This document shows, piece after piece, positions 1 to 12,174 of a DNA stretch of 64,000 nucleotides. The notes under the pieces are model-generated. The model was not told the DNA's origin and made no database searches. It worked only from the letters and a program-made list of their open reading frames with translations. A program made the translations under genes and the position numbers. Location: contig CM007990.1 in the NCBI GenBank assembly GCA_002189035.1, forward strand, positions 4,526,001 to 4,590,000, in the 5' to 3' direction. The DNA comes from Utricularia gibba (taxonomy: Eukaryota > Streptophyta > Magnoliopsida > Lamiales > Lentibulariaceae). Each line of letters begins with the position of its first letter. Position 1 is the first letter of the stretch.

Positions 1-3000
1 AAAATTTTTGATCTTGAGACACGTGTTCTCTGTAATGAATAGCAAGAGTTACCCTAGCTCAAGTGGGTGTAGCCCGTTGATTGAGCTAGGACGTGCATGA
101 CCCATTTGGGCGACGGAACCCGAGCATGGATCTGGATCTGGATCCGGATCCGGATCCCAACCGGGTTGAAGGAAAGAGCATTCTCTGAGTGAAATGTCAT
201 CTTCACGTGTCGTCGTCTCCTGCATAAAATATCAGGACAAAAAGAAAGTGGGGGCGAGCGGCGGAGGGCGGCGGGGGCTGCCAAGTTACTTACAATATTT
301 TTGTCGTATGAAATTGACTAGAGAGTAACATTTTCATAAACCTGAGAACGCACGGCCCACCGGAAACCCGACGTCGTTTGAACAGAAGGGCGGGCAGTTG
401 TTAATCAACGGTTTTAGTTGTACCAACTTGATCCATTCATTCATTCATTATAGCTGAGGTGGCAGACGCAGGGTTTTGTTTAATGGGATTGTTGTCATTA
501 TCCTGCCATCCGCCATACTGTAGTCGGCTGCATGCCGGACTGGGGTTGGCCGGCGACCGGCGAATCAAATAAGCAGGATGCGGAAGCCCATTTCTCTGCT
601 GCATCCTGCTCTATGAGTGCAGAACAGATGATGACGCCATCGGTATGCTTGTCTGTGAGGAGGGGTACTTGCCCCATACACAGATTTGGATGCATAGTTT
701 GTGTGTGTGTGTGTGTGATCTACGTGTCGCATGTATGAAAAGGTGATGACTGATTATTAAAATAAATAATTACGCATAAAAATTTGAAAATGAAATAAAT
801 TAATTATATAAAAAATTAAAAATTATTAATAATCAGCTTTATTTAATCTTTTTAATATAACTTAAATTTTTTGTGTATTTTAACTTCACATGTATTTATT
901 TAAATTATTTAATTTTTAATTTCAATATACTATTGTAGCATTTGTTTTATGATACAGCTTGAGTTACGAATATGTATTTCGTATTGATCAGAATTTCAAT
1001 TATAAAAAAATACAAAAGAAAACAAAAATAATAAAATGCATTAATTTTAAACGATAAAAATTAGATTGATGTAAACACTATCTATAATAATAAAAAAAAA
1101 AACAAGCAAATCTTAAATGAATCAAAAAATACAAGTTTGACTTGAAGGCTTGTATGAGAACAAACAATAATACATTAAAATTTGAAATTAAAATAATCGA
1201 ATATATAAAAAATCGTAAATCACTACCAATCTTCTTAATTTAATCTTTTTTAATATAATTCATATTTCATATATTAGTCCAATTCATTAAATATTTAATT
1301 TTAACACTCCCATTGCTTCTTGTGTTTCCCCATTCAAAAGCAACGGCATTAATACCAGGGAATGCATATTACATTTTAAATCCTCAAAAAATCATCAAGA
1401 TTAAAGTAGTACCAGTGGATGGACAATTAGCCACCGAACTTGGCCGGATTTCCGGACTAAACCTGTAAAGCCATTTGGGTGCCATCGTATCGGACAAACA
1501 TTGTTAACGACATCCTCAAGCAGCACATCCCATTTAAATAAATACAAAGAGCACCAACTTCCTTCTTTAGGGCATCACATCTTATCCTAATCCCCTCCCC
1601 GTCTGCAATATTCTACGCCTTGACGGTTATCTCAAACATATTCCCTTTCTTTTTTTTTTTCTTGCTAAAATATTCTATTCCCTTCTTGTGCGTGCATTTT
1701 AACAACCATTTCGGGTTGGGCGACGAGGCGCCAGAAAACTACTTTATAAAGTTGTACCGGATATGACAAAAAAAAATGAATTTAATTTTATGTCTTAATG
1801 TGTAAGATAGATAGCATAATTTAGTTAATGTAAAATTGGATCTTGATCACCTAAAGGAGTAAAAAAAGTTGAAACATTACGCAATGAGTTTCTTAATAAC
1901 CTATTTATGTCCCATGTATTAAAACACGAATAATAGAGAAGTATTTAGAAGTTTTTTTTTTTTAATAAAAAAAATTAGACACCTCAATATAAAATTGTTA
2001 TATTAATGTATGAAAGGGAAAGTAAGGATGACTAGATTTATAAATAATTTTTCAGAGGCTTTGTAACAATATCTCATATTGATTATGGATAAAAAATAAT
2101 ATTTTTAAATAAATAGACCTTCTTAACATTGTATAAGTTTTTTTTTTCAAAACAAAATAACGTAAAATTATAAGAAATTGAATGTTCGAAACTGACAATA
2201 TTATGCAAAAGTAACATGAGTCGTAATATTTTCCCTATGGCATGAATTTCTATAAAATGGGAAGGTATTTTAAAAATGGTTGATTTTTTATAATGTTCAA
2301 CAATACTAATAACTTCCCTTTCATATATGGCCACACAATCAAGCTTTTTTTGAGATTAGATGCAAAAGGCATTAATTTAGGTACCACACAAAATAAGATA
2401 TTTGAAAGTTGATTTTGGATTAATGTCATTCTCCAACAATATGATAAAAATATTTTCAACCATTGGAAATTCTCTTCTTGCATAGCAACTCATCCACCCA
2501 AGAGAGAAAAAAAATGTCCTCATTAACATGATTCTGGATGTTGATAAAGCATATATTTCAAATGGTAAGTATCCACATTGTACACAGCACATTTTTACGA
2601 AACCCTCATTTATCAATTATAAAATTAATCATGTCTGAATATAATATTTTGTCCAAAGAACTTTAGGATCAAATTTTCAATTAAATATGCATATGTAATA
2701 AGCCCATATTTCCTTTTCTTTTTTCATAACGTTGGGCATACCTAAAACGTTATAATCTGCTTTTTCTTTTCTTTTTTTTTTTCATAAAGGAACGAGGAGT
2801 GATGCTCAATGAAGGACGTCAAGGTATGCTGCTTGAAAAACGTATGAGATTGGAATTGCTTTATTAGAACATGGGAATGGCATGCAAAAAAATAACTCCA
2901 ATAAGGAATTATTTAAAATAGTTTTTACATCTAAAAAACCATTCAGTAAGTAATTATTTTAATAAAAAAACAAGAGAATTTTACGTTAAAAAGAACAAAA

Positions 3001-3640
3001 CTTTAAAATATGTATTTTTTATTTTTAAAAACACCCTTGAAAGTAAGACGAGACTATCCACTAAGTTTAACTATATCATCAATAAGAGCTCGTTTGATAA
3101 TCAAATATTAGTATACTTAAGTATAGTTTAATTAAGTAAACAAAAATCTATAGTTTAATTGAGTATACTTAAATTTGGAATTTACGAGGATTCTCCTAGT
3201 AATAGTAAACCAATCAAAAATAGCAACTATAGTATGGAGAATTGTATGAATGGACGGGATCTAAGTCGCCTAAAAGGGGCACCAGAGATATAAAAAAAAA
3301 TATTTTTTTAATCACATGTAATTAAATAAGTGTAAAAATTATCATATAATGTTGGTAAATATTGTGAAAAGTTTCAAACCAAATAGAATTTGTAGCATAT
3401 TGTTTTTTTTGTATTTTAAATATGTAAATCTTTGTATATTATGATCTATTTCGATTTTTCTTATATATATTATTTATTTCGTTAATTTATTTAATTATTC
3501 ACGACAAAATATAAATTTTTTACCGGGAGATCTAGATACCTAATTTGACTCCGATCTTAACATATCTTTAACATTTACCCTAACTAGCAAATTACAGCCA
3601 TTTTTTTCACTTTAGCCCTAAATTCGTGGAGTGAATGAGT
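1..3640. other. AT-rich intergenic region
   Basis: I see no supportable gene here. The first 700 bases are GC-richer and contain a short hexamer repeat, five units of GGATC(T/C) at 128-157, and a short GT run near 700-717. From about 740 onward the sequence is very AT-rich with poly-A and poly-T runs. The open frames present are short and unlike known proteins. Confidence 0.7.
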
Positions 3641-3660
3641 GAATTGGCTACTTGCTTCCT

Positions 3661-3671
3661 CCATTTATACC
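3661..3671 (+). promoter_or_regulatory. putative TATA box of the YUCCA gene
   Basis: The sequence atttatacccc lies about 85 bases before the ATG at 3750. This spacing suits a transcription start near 3695 and a short leader, and it argues against the longer in-frame extension upstream of 3750, most of which would precede transcription. Confidence 0.45.
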
Positions 3672-3749
3672 CCTTCCCTCCTCTCACACAGCGAAACGCA
3701 TCACCAAAACTCTAACTTTCCTGAGGCCTGGGCTTCTCCGTTGACGAGA

Positions 3750-5151
3750 ATGTATCCCTTTAACGACGGCGATATTCTTCACCACCGTACGTTCTATGTG
3801 AACGGTCCGGTGATCGTCGGCGCCGGGCCGTCGGGGTTAGCGGTAGCAGCCGGTCTGAAGAAGCACGGCGTGCCCTTTCTTATCCTAGAACGCTCTGATT
3901 CCGTTGCCTCCTTGTGGAAGAACTGGACTTATGATCGGCTCCAGTTGCATCTCCCCAAAAAGTTCTGCCAACTTCCTCATATCCCTTTTCCTGGTGACTA
4001 TCCGGAGTACCCCTCCAGGGAGCAATTCATTGAGTATCTTCAGTCGTATGCGAACCACTTTGGTATCCAACCGCACTTCAACGAGTGCGTGGAATCCGCC
4101 AGGTTCGATGAGGCGTGTAATATGTGGAGGGTGAGAAGTGTCTCTCCTGAAGGGGATGTGGTTGAGTATATTTGCCAGCAGGTGGTTGTGGCGACCGGGG
4201 AGAATGCAGAGCCCGTCATGCCGGAGATTCAGGGCGTGCACGATTTTGATGGAGAAGTTATGCATGCTTGTGATTACAAGTCCGGTGAGAGTTTCAGGGG
4301 GAAGAAGGTTCTTGTCGTCGGGTGTGGGAATTCGGGGATGGAGCTTTCTCTTGATCTCTGCCTCCATGGCGCTCGCCCTGCGATGGTCGTACGGAGCTGC
4401 GTGAGTAAAAAAAAACAAGTCATGTATTATCAATGAGCAGTTCGGTAGAAAGAAACGTATTGTGTTTTCTTGCCAGGTTCATGTATTGCCGAGAGAGGTG
4501 CTCGGGAAATCGACTTTTGAGGCAGCCATGTTGATGCTCAAATGGATGCCGTTATGGCTGGTGGACAAGGTGTTGCTTGCCCTGGCATGGATTGTTATCG
4601 GAAACGTCGAAAAATACGGCCTGAAACGGCCGTCCGTCGGCCCGTTGGAGCTGAAGAACACACAAGGGAAGACCCCAGTTCTGGACAACGGGGCCCTGGA
4701 GAAGATCAAATCCGGGGAGATACAAGTTGTACCAGGAATCGAAAGACTCTCTCCAGGCTTGGTGGAGCTCGTCAATGGCGAACAGCTGAAAATCGATGCC
4801 GTTATCTTCGCCACCGGTTACAGGAGCAACGTGCCCAGGTGGCTACATGTAAGAACACCAAGAAATCCAAAAAGCTTTTAACCCCCATGTGCCCTGTAGG
4901 ATGATTTTGACACTGTCCGTGAACAGGAAACCGACATGTTTTCCGAGAAGGGTTACCCCAAATCTCCATTCCCAAATGGGTGGAAGGGAAGATCAGGACT
5001 TTATGCGGCCGGATTCACAATGAGAGGGCTATCTGGTGCATCTGCTGATGCCGTGAAGATATCAGAAGACATTGCCAGAACATGGAAAAATGAGGTGAAG
5101 CAGAAAGTACAAGAAAGCCCGTCTGTACGACGATGGATCTCCGCATTCTGA
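3750..5151 (+). CDS. YUC: YUCCA-type flavin monooxygenase (indole-3-pyruvate monooxygenase)
   Basis: YUCCA enzymes convert indole-3-pyruvate to indole-3-acetic acid using FAD and NADPH, the rate-limiting step of auxin synthesis. The model has three coding exons, 3750-4400, 4477-4848 and 4927-5151, joined in phase 0 at GT-AG introns, giving 415 residues, the usual family length. Visible motifs are the FAD Rossmann motif GAGPSG (residues 24-29), the NADPH motif GCGNSG (191-196) and the ATGYRSN segment (329-335). The C-terminal part contains FPNGWKG and [10 protein letters not shown], also typical. I chose the ATG at 3750 because a TATA-like box lies 85 bases upstream and the family begins shortly before the FAD motif. 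By remembered similarity it is closest to the YUC1/2/4/6 side of the family, but the exact paralogue is not settled. Confidence 0.93.
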
Positions 5152-5949
5152 ATCCGGTCTATGTGTAATCTAAGCTACTTACAGTCAGTCAGCCCTCTCC
5201 ATTACGAGGCTAACATGCTCTAGCACACAGCTCTAATTATCATCTGTTCATCATTTATGCATCTGTAAAATACTAGGAATGGTATAGCACTCATCCTTCC
5301 CTGTTTCCCAATTCAACAAAAGAAAACAGCCCAAGTGGGAAGCTTTAAGTGCACAAAAGTCCAAGTATTTGAATTAATATATCCCAAGAATGGTTCTCTT
5401 TTTCATCCCAAGTGGTCCATGGCATCTTATCACATGAAAGGTCTGTGTGTGTCTTATCCCTTGCATGGAAAAGGAGGGCACTTCTACTGAATAAGATCGC
5501 TCAAGTTGTTTTCTTGTGATGGGATTAACAGGTAAGCTAAGGCTCCTTCCCTGCCATGATGAACGGAGAGATGGATCCCTCTTCTCCGTCAAAACCCACT
5601 GGTGCATTTGGTGGCTGATGACTGATTGAGGCTGTCATCTCAGAAACGTGACTGAATTGAGATCGGAGATGAAACTGAACCGCGACAAGCGTCTCCGGTC
5701 GTCTACCGGAGTTGGGCTTGGGCTACTCCGTGCCACCGGCAAGTCCACTCAGCCAGGTTTCTGGATCCTGAGCTGGTCCACCGTAGTCGGGCTAAGTCAC
5801 AGTAATGGTGGGTTGGTCCGTCGTTGTTGGGCTGGGCATGTGCTGGGTCCAGGCTCTAGACACACATTCCCATTAATTACTCATTCACAGAATCGTTTTC
5901 TGTGGTTCTTGCCGGAGAAGAAATCGGGATTTTAGGCGTGTTTTATGTC
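5152..5949. other. intergenic region between YUCCA and glutaredoxin
   Basis: This holds the YUCCA 3' untranslated region and the leader and promoter of the downstream glutaredoxin. Short open frames on both strands show no recognisable protein features. Confidence 0.6.
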
Positions 5950-6967
5950 ATGGCCTCGATGGCAGCGACGTCGCGGTGGGTGATCGGGACTTTGGAATCC
6001 ATTCCTAGTTCCCCGGGCTTGTCGGTGTCGGTTCGGAACCAAGTTCCTCGGGTGATTAATCAGCTCAAGGGTCGTGCTACTGTGAAATCCCGAAATGTGG
6101 GGTGCGTCAAGATTCGGGCCATCAGCTCCAGTTCTTCTGGTTCTGGAATGGAAGAGGCTGTGAAAAAGACCATTGCGGAAAACGCAGTTGTTGTTTATTC
6201 CAAAACTTGGTGTGGGTAAGTGCTTGCTTGATAACGCAGTAATTGAGTCTGTTCGATGTAACTGGATGTTACGGTGGGATTTTTCATTTCAGTTATTCTT
6301 CAAGGGTAAAATCTTTGTTCAAGAAGCTGGGCGTGGAGCCTCTTATTGTGGAATTGGATGAACTAGGTGAGAATTACGACTGGGAATGCCTGGAACCTCA
6401 ATCCCATAATCTTGTTATGGCTTCAGAGTGTTCTTTTGTTTGGTAAAATAAGGCGTGAGAATGATTGTCCGGTACTAGTTATTTCACGTTAGTTATCTTC
6501 AACAAATGAACTCCTTTCAGAGCACCATTCTAGTTCAACAAATGAAAACTATATCTCAAGGCTTTATTTTAGTGAGCATCACTTTCAGGGGCGCAAGGAT
6601 CAAAGCTCCAGAGGACCTTGGAAAAGCTTACTGGGCAAGGGACAGTTCCTAATGTATTCATAGGTAGATGAATGAAGCCCCAAGCCGACAACTTCCCACC
6701 TCCATTCTTCTGATCTTTCAACCTCTAGTTTTCTGATCATCACGTTATTCCTTTAGCACTAACTAAATTTTTCGTTTGTATAGGGGGCAAGCACATCGGT
6801 GGTTGTTCAGGTGGATGCTCCTCTTTGTTCATCCGAAGACATCCTTGTTTTTACGTTGAAATGGCTAATGGATGATCTTGTTATGTTGTGCAGACACCGT
6901 TGAACTACATCAAAACGGGCAACTTCAGCCTTTGCTAGCAGAAGCGGGGGCCATCAAGTTGAACTAA
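5950..6967 (+). CDS. GRXS12: plastid glutaredoxin, S12/C5 type
   Basis: Glutaredoxins reduce protein-glutathione mixed disulfides. Five coding exons (5950-6215, 6293-6366, 6589-6663, 6784-6810, 6894-6967) join in phase to give 171 residues. The first 65 or so residues are rich in Ser, Arg and Val with few acids, as in a chloroplast transit peptide. The glutaredoxin domain follows, with active site WCGYS formed across intron 1, so it has one active-site Cys plus the conserved late Cys in GGKHIGGCS. The motif TVPNVFIGG, which contacts glutathione, is intact. Exon 4 is only 27 bases. Plant plastid members carry WCSYS (S12) or WCxYC (C5), so this Gly variant sits between the two labels. Start ATG at 5950 is the best context before the transit peptide. 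Confidence 0.9.
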
Positions 6968-7390
6968 CTCTCACCCCCACGAAAAAAACACTTTGTGATT
7001 CTTTCCAAACAGCCTGGAGAACTCTTTTCTTATTTACTTTTTGCCCGTAGGTTACCTGTATTTGAATTTCGTTCTGGGAGGATGTGCTTCACAATATTTA
7101 ATACTTGGATGATGATAAACACCAGCTCCTTAATTTGTTTATGCTCTGTTCTAATGCTAAAGGAATGATTTTGAAAGGAGAAGACTATTCTATCTTGTGC
7201 TTCTATTAGTTTCCACTCCTCTGCCTCACTCTGTGTAATGGTTGTGTGAAGGTATATATATCGAAGGGCTTGAAACCATTTCAAATCATAACAACTTGAT
7301 CTTCGCAGATTCATTGCATACAGAGGGCGTGGTGTATAACTCATACACAATGGAATATAAGCAGGAAACTTGCGAATTACATGGGGCACA

Positions 7391-7985
7391 TCAGGTGACC
7401 ACCTCAACTTCATCTAAGGCGAAGTTGTTGGAAGTCACATTGGCGTAGTTCACTCTTTTGAACCGCACAACAACTGGGTACCGAGTCTTGGGATCCTGAG
7501 GAATTGAAGCAGTCACCAAATTTAAGCTCGGGGATCCTCAGTACATAAAAAGGATTTTATGACAGGAAACGATGTGAGCCCACCTGGTCAACAGTAACCA
7601 CGTTACCAACACCCTTGTACCAGTAAGACTCCTTCCTGAGAATTCTCACCTGCAGGTCAAAAAAAAAAGAAAAACTCTTGGATTGTCATTGAATCACAAT
7701 CTTTCTTGACTGTTTGGCTCTTGATCCTACCTGGGCTCCTCTCGGGGGCCCGACCGGTGCAGGCTTGGTGCTATCAGAAGCTTCAACGGTGGGAGTATCG
7801 GCTTCAGTAGCAACACCGGTGTCTTCCTCGGCCCTCACCACCAACCTGGAGTTCTGGAGCCGCCTACTGGCGTTGGAGTACATGCGGAGAATGGAAGGTG
7901 GCTTACCTGCGGCCACCGGAAGTGCGCGGGGCGTGGTGGAGACTGTGAAACCACAATTGGCAAATGGGGCGCTGCTGGTCGCCAT
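7391..7985 (-). CDS. PSAE: photosystem I reaction centre subunit IV (PsaE), chloroplast precursor
   Basis: PsaE is a stromal extrinsic subunit of photosystem I that helps dock ferredoxin and supports cyclic electron flow. Three exons on the minus strand, 7985-7731, 7649-7584 and 7495-7391, join in phase 0 to give 141 residues. The first 50 or so residues form a Ser/Ala-rich transit peptide. An acidic, Pro-rich linker follows, and then the SH3-like PsaE core beginning [19 protein letters not shown] and continuing with [19 protein letters not shown]. The C-terminus has [16 protein letters not shown]. Length and order match land-plant PsaE. The upstream in-frame extension beyond 7985 lies in the promoter and is not expected to be translated. 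Light-type promoter elements lie about 155 bases upstream. Confidence 0.95.
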
Positions 7986-8137
7986 GTTACTTTCCCAGAA
8001 ACTCTGTTCCTGTCTTATCTCAACACGCACTAGTATGTGATCTACGCGAGACGGCGTACCCGCATTTGAGAGGCTGTGTTGGATTTGGGTGATCCTGATA
8101 TCCATTCGAACGTTAAGCCTCCGCCCTCTGGGACGCC

Positions 8138-8170
8138 GCCACGTGGAATTCATTATCTCTAGGATAATCT
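8138..8170 (-). promoter_or_regulatory. G-box and GATA/I-box cluster upstream of PsaE
   Basis: A G-box core CACGTG lies at 8140-8145, with GATAA cores close by on both strands (8153-8157 and 8163-8167). G-box plus I-box pairs are a known feature of light-regulated photosynthesis promoters, which fits the PsaE gene starting at 7985. The link to regulation is inferred from position only. Confidence 0.45.
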
Positions 8171-8179
8171 TTTTCATTT

Positions 8180-9150
8180 TTGTTTTTCACTTGAAAAAAT
8201 ATAACCAAAAATTCATTTCATCTATGCCGTTATTACCCTTCGCTGACCTCGGACTTATGGAGGGAGGGACATGCCCACGAGGATTCGGACCACAGGCTCT
8301 TGCGCCGCCATAGCCCATAGATCGAAAGTTCTAACTAGACTTGGTTAACCGTTTTTTCAAATTAGTTCATAAATTACGATTCATTATTAACTTCGATTAT
8401 GGATTTTGAACTGACATAGGATTTTTAAACTTTAAAATGAATCTAAAACGTTCAATCGAACTAAAATCGAAATCGAACAATTTTTTTAAAGATTAATTTT
8501 CAAACATCTTCATAAATTATTATAAATGATTATAATTTATTTTTTTAGAGAGTTTTTTCGACTTTCATTACAATTGTTAAAAGTATCTAAAAACTATACT
8601 TAAAACAAAGAATGTTTTTCAAACATCGTGGATACCTATTTTTCAAGTTTACATAATTATTGATTGTTTGAAACCATTTAAAAACCGTTACGGAAGTAAG
8701 TTCATCAACTTTGAAAAGTTGATTTCATATGTATCAAAACTAAGATTTTTCAGTTTTAAATTGTTGAAATTCAGGATCTGATGTATCGAATAAATGCATA
8801 CTTGAAGTCCAAATATATAATAAATATAGATTATATTAAAAAATATTAGATACAATTAATTAATTGTAATATATAATTTCTTATATATTAAATTATTACA
8901 TTTTTATTTTTAAATGTGATATTATGTATTTTAACACAAATATCTAAAATCGACCCAATACTATAACGGCATTCACATCCCCAAATCGATTGCAGTTCGA
9001 ACCGATTACATCAACTCTAGTTCTAACATTAACGTAAACTGAAAGGCAAGAAACCTATCTGTTCTAGGGACATGACGCACGAAGGCAGTAGAAAGGGGAC
9101 ACGACGGCAACAAAATGTGACTTCAGGAGACGATGGAAAAACACAGGGAT
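8180..9150. other. AT-rich intergenic region
   Basis: I see no gene. The centre (8340-8950) is strongly AT-rich, with repeated short stretches of the type aattattaca, and resembles ordinary intergenic plant DNA. Confidence 0.6.
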
Positions 9151-9178
9151 AAGTGGCCATCCTAGTGAAGCAGCAGCA

Positions 9179-9580
9179 TCATGGGAGCGGTAGAGACCCT
9201 GGGACACCGGCGCCAGCTCCTCCTCCGACGCCGGGAGCGAAGATGCCTGCTCCTCCTATCCCGCCACCGGGCGCAACGCCGCCGCCCATAGCAGGGATGA
9301 CGCCGATGCCTCCTAAGCCACCGCTAGGCATGGTCCCAATGGCGCCGCCGACTCCTCCGTAGCTGCTGGTACCTCCGAGGCCTCCGGTTCCGAATACCCC
9401 ACCGCCGACTCCGCTGAAGGGAATGCCACGGTTGTCGACTCCGGAGTACCCACCTACTCCGCTGTAAGAAGCGAAGTTCTTCTCGTCCGCTAATCCGGCA
9501 GCACTCGGAAACTCTCTGGCCGAAGCCTGCGTCGGGTATGCGACAAGAGCACAAAAGAAGAACACCACCCACTTGCTCAT
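9179..9580 (-). CDS. secreted glycine-rich protein, cell-wall type
   Basis: This single-exon gene encodes 133 residues. The N-terminus MSKWVVFFFCALVAYPTQASA is a clear signal peptide with probable cleavage after ASA, so the product should be exported to the apoplast. The mature part starts REFPSAAGLADEKNF, then turns into a Gly-rich region of about 85 residues built of GVGG, GLGG and GGIGGAG motifs with occasional Tyr and Phe. This resembles plant putative cell-wall glycine-rich proteins whose function is mostly structural or unknown. A TATA box sits about 60 bases upstream on the same strand. There are no Cys residues in the mature part and no catalytic domain. The ORF on the opposite strand, rich in Pro, is a shadow of the Gly codons. 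Confidence 0.8.
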   Translation of the reverse strand: MSKWVVFFFCALVAYPTQASAREFPSAAGLADEKNFASYSGVGGYSGVDNRGIPFSGVGGGVFGTGGLGGTSSYGGVGGAIGTMPSGGLGGIGVIPAMGGGVAPGGGIGGAGIFAPGVGGGAGAGVPGSLPLP

Positions 9581-9638
9581 CCTTGCGGAAATGCGATCTC
9601 ACGACTACTCTCCAGAGAACTGTGGCCATGCACCGTGG

Positions 9639-9648
9639 CTATATAAAG
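9639..9648 (-). promoter_or_regulatory. TATA box of the glycine-rich protein gene
   Basis: Forward sequence ctatataaag reads as a TATATAG box on the minus strand, 59 bases before the ATG at 9580. This is normal spacing for a short leader. Confidence 0.55.
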
Positions 9649-9659
9649 AGAGTGGAGTG

Positions 9660-12090
9660 GGAGAAAGAAGGCATCCCCAGCAGCAGTTGGGGAAATTGAA
9701 TGCGTGGAGCTGATAATGCAATCCCGTCGTTCCTACAACATCATGCAATACCCCAACCTAATCGTTAAATTTCAAATTCACTAACTCGACGGTCCATTTT
9801 TATTATAACAAATAATTCCATATAGGGAAAATAAATGTGAAATAATAAAACACACAAGAGATTGCATATTATTAATAACTGATTAAAACTAATATTATGA
9901 TATATGTTTATTATGTAGTTGAATTTAAAGTGTACATATTCAATCTATCGAATTATTAATTGAACATAGAATCAGAGCGTTTTTTTTTGTACCACGACTT
10001 TGATATCTAACATAGGTTCTAAGTATTGCTTATAATCACAAAAAATAAATTTTAACCCAATTAAAGATTAATTCAACTTAAGAATGGGTATTCAAACAAA
10101 TAATTTCACATGAAAAAATGAAACTAAAATAATCACATATAAAAGAAATTATAAATTTATAATAATTAATTGATTTTAATCTTTTTAAATATAATTTATA
10201 TTTTTTATATACTTAAACTTTACGTGTTTTTAGTTTCAGCAATCTTTGCTTAAAAAAATGAAAATGTATCGATAGTGTATCATCACAGAAACGATTAGAC
10301 ACCATGGCCTGAGGCAAGCTGACATCACAAGGAGAGCTCATTCCTGAACCAATGCAATGCCATTGCCATCTTTTTCTTACCTGTTCTATAAACAATCAGC
10401 ATTAAGACAGACAATAAAGGGAGTCAGTGAGATCCGGCCGGAAAAAATTAAGTGAACGCGTTTGTGGGTCGTCCGGTCCGGTGTCGGTCCTCCGGTGGTC
10501 CGTAAAAAAATTATCCCGAGTAGACAGACAATAAACAGTTACTGCGTGCGATTTATTACCCCCACCGCGCAGTAACTGTTACAAATTAGAATCTTGTCGT
10601 GTACCTGTTTTGCGTTGCGGAGACCAGAAAGGCTTATGCAGCAGCCAGTTATAACTTCTCGACGCCCCCGGTCAACCCTAATCCCTCCATGTCTGATGTG
10701 TTGTACCAGAGGTGCATGACAGCAAGCCCCACCTGCAAACCAACAATAACTCCAACACTCTACTCACTAATGAAGAGTTATCAGCTTGAGACCTGAATTA
10801 TTGAGAACTATTGAAAATTAGGATAAAAACCAAACATCAAAAATGAAAAACAATCAAAAACTAAGACACGTATATACATTGTCTTAAAAGATTTATCGAT
10901 CTCTTATAATTCAAAAGATCCATTGAGAACAAGATTATAATACAATTGAATATCAGCTAGAGATGAGCTTGATCAACTCACATATGAGTGCTAGAGTCTT
11001 TAGACCCTATACATACACATTGATATGACACTTCAATCAATAAGTGATTGACAAACCAAATCTTTATTCAAAAGAAATAATTCTTCAAGAAAAGATAAAT
11101 TAGTCCTTTAGGATTGAAAATCTATGCAACCCAAACTATGAAATGGTACCACAATCACAGAATGAAGTAAGGAATTGGAAGTGATAAACTACACACTATA
11201 TACCACAAACAATGCTTGATAAGTCTAAAATTCTACAAGAACTCAAAGAAAAATCATTGCTCTCAACAAATCATTACAATAAAAGTTATCTTAAATAAGA
11301 ATGAGATACTTCTTATATAGATGAATGATTTGAACTCCTCAAAAAATAGTAATAATGTACTTAAGAATGATGAGACTCCTCTACTGAAGTTGTTATATTT
11401 TGAGAAGATTGAATTTTAAGCCAATCACCTCATGAATTTGTTGATTGGCCTATATACTCTTAAACACCTCTTGATTTATTCTTACTCTTGATCTAGTGAT
11501 TAATCCAAATGAAATCAATGGAGGTTTATTGATCTTTTATTCTTTATATTCAATGTAATCATCTCTACCATCCATGATGCAAGGTTAACTCATTTTTAAT
11601 CCCATCAAGTTAAAAAGAATATTATTCCATATAAATTAATTAAATAAATTTCAACTAATGAGATTCCACATCTCTTCTGTAGTACAAATCTCCAACAAAT
11701 TAAACGTGTTATTTCAACAAGCAGATGGATATTTAGTGCTAAATGCTTGTGCGGACAACCCCAAAGAGGATCACAATACTCAGTTCTCTTTTGTCAAAAG
11801 AATCTATTTCCAGTTACTCCATTTGTACCATGGATCACCTTTCACCCATCTTTGCTTCAATGGCATTGAATGATAGAGAGCAAAGTTGAGAACCAAACAC
11901 AACGGACTACAAATAGCCTGTGTCAATTCAATGCCATTGACGCATCCTTTTCATGTTTATGCTTCTAAATACACAGGAAAAAAACAATGATTTCAAAAGA
12001 CGAATCCAACTGATAATGTGGCTAATCATTCTGCACAAACAGGGATTGTATATTAATTAACACACTCGCCAGGGTTCAGTTGGCAAATCC
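9660..12090. other. intergenic region with short inverted repeats
   Basis: No gene can be supported. A perfect 13-base inverted repeat lies at 10534-10546 and 10568-10580 with a 21-base loop. Around 10590-10740 the minus strand could encode a short exon-like stretch that follows an AG and ends in a stop, but I do not recognise it. The stretch 10800-11650 is moderately AT-rich, non-coding and of unknown origin. Two near-palindromes, ttcaatg-g-cattgaa (11856-11870) and ttcaatg-c-cattga (11927-11940), are inverted relative to each other. Confidence 0.5.
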
Positions 12091-12174
12091 CCATAACTAA
12101 GTTATTTATAAAACAGTCCCTCAGGGCACTCACTCGCTCACTTCTTCCTACACAACACTCACTACAGCGCAGCA

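Noticed and set aside
3639-3749. Longer N-terminus for the YUCCA protein
   Set aside because: The extension has no ATG start in suitable context and begins upstream of the inferred TATA box and transcription start.
9153-9362. Pro-rich plus-strand open frame
   Set aside because: It is the antisense shadow of the glycine-rich protein; the minus strand has a signal peptide, TATA box and family features.
10599-10796. 65-codon plus-strand frame
   Set aside because: No domain, no ATG context of note, and it overlaps an odd inverted-repeat region; nothing supports a gene.
10800-11650. Possible LTR or pararetrovirus remnant
   Set aside because: The texture is suggestive, but I find no primer site, repeat partner, or reverse transcriptase or coat-like coding sequence.
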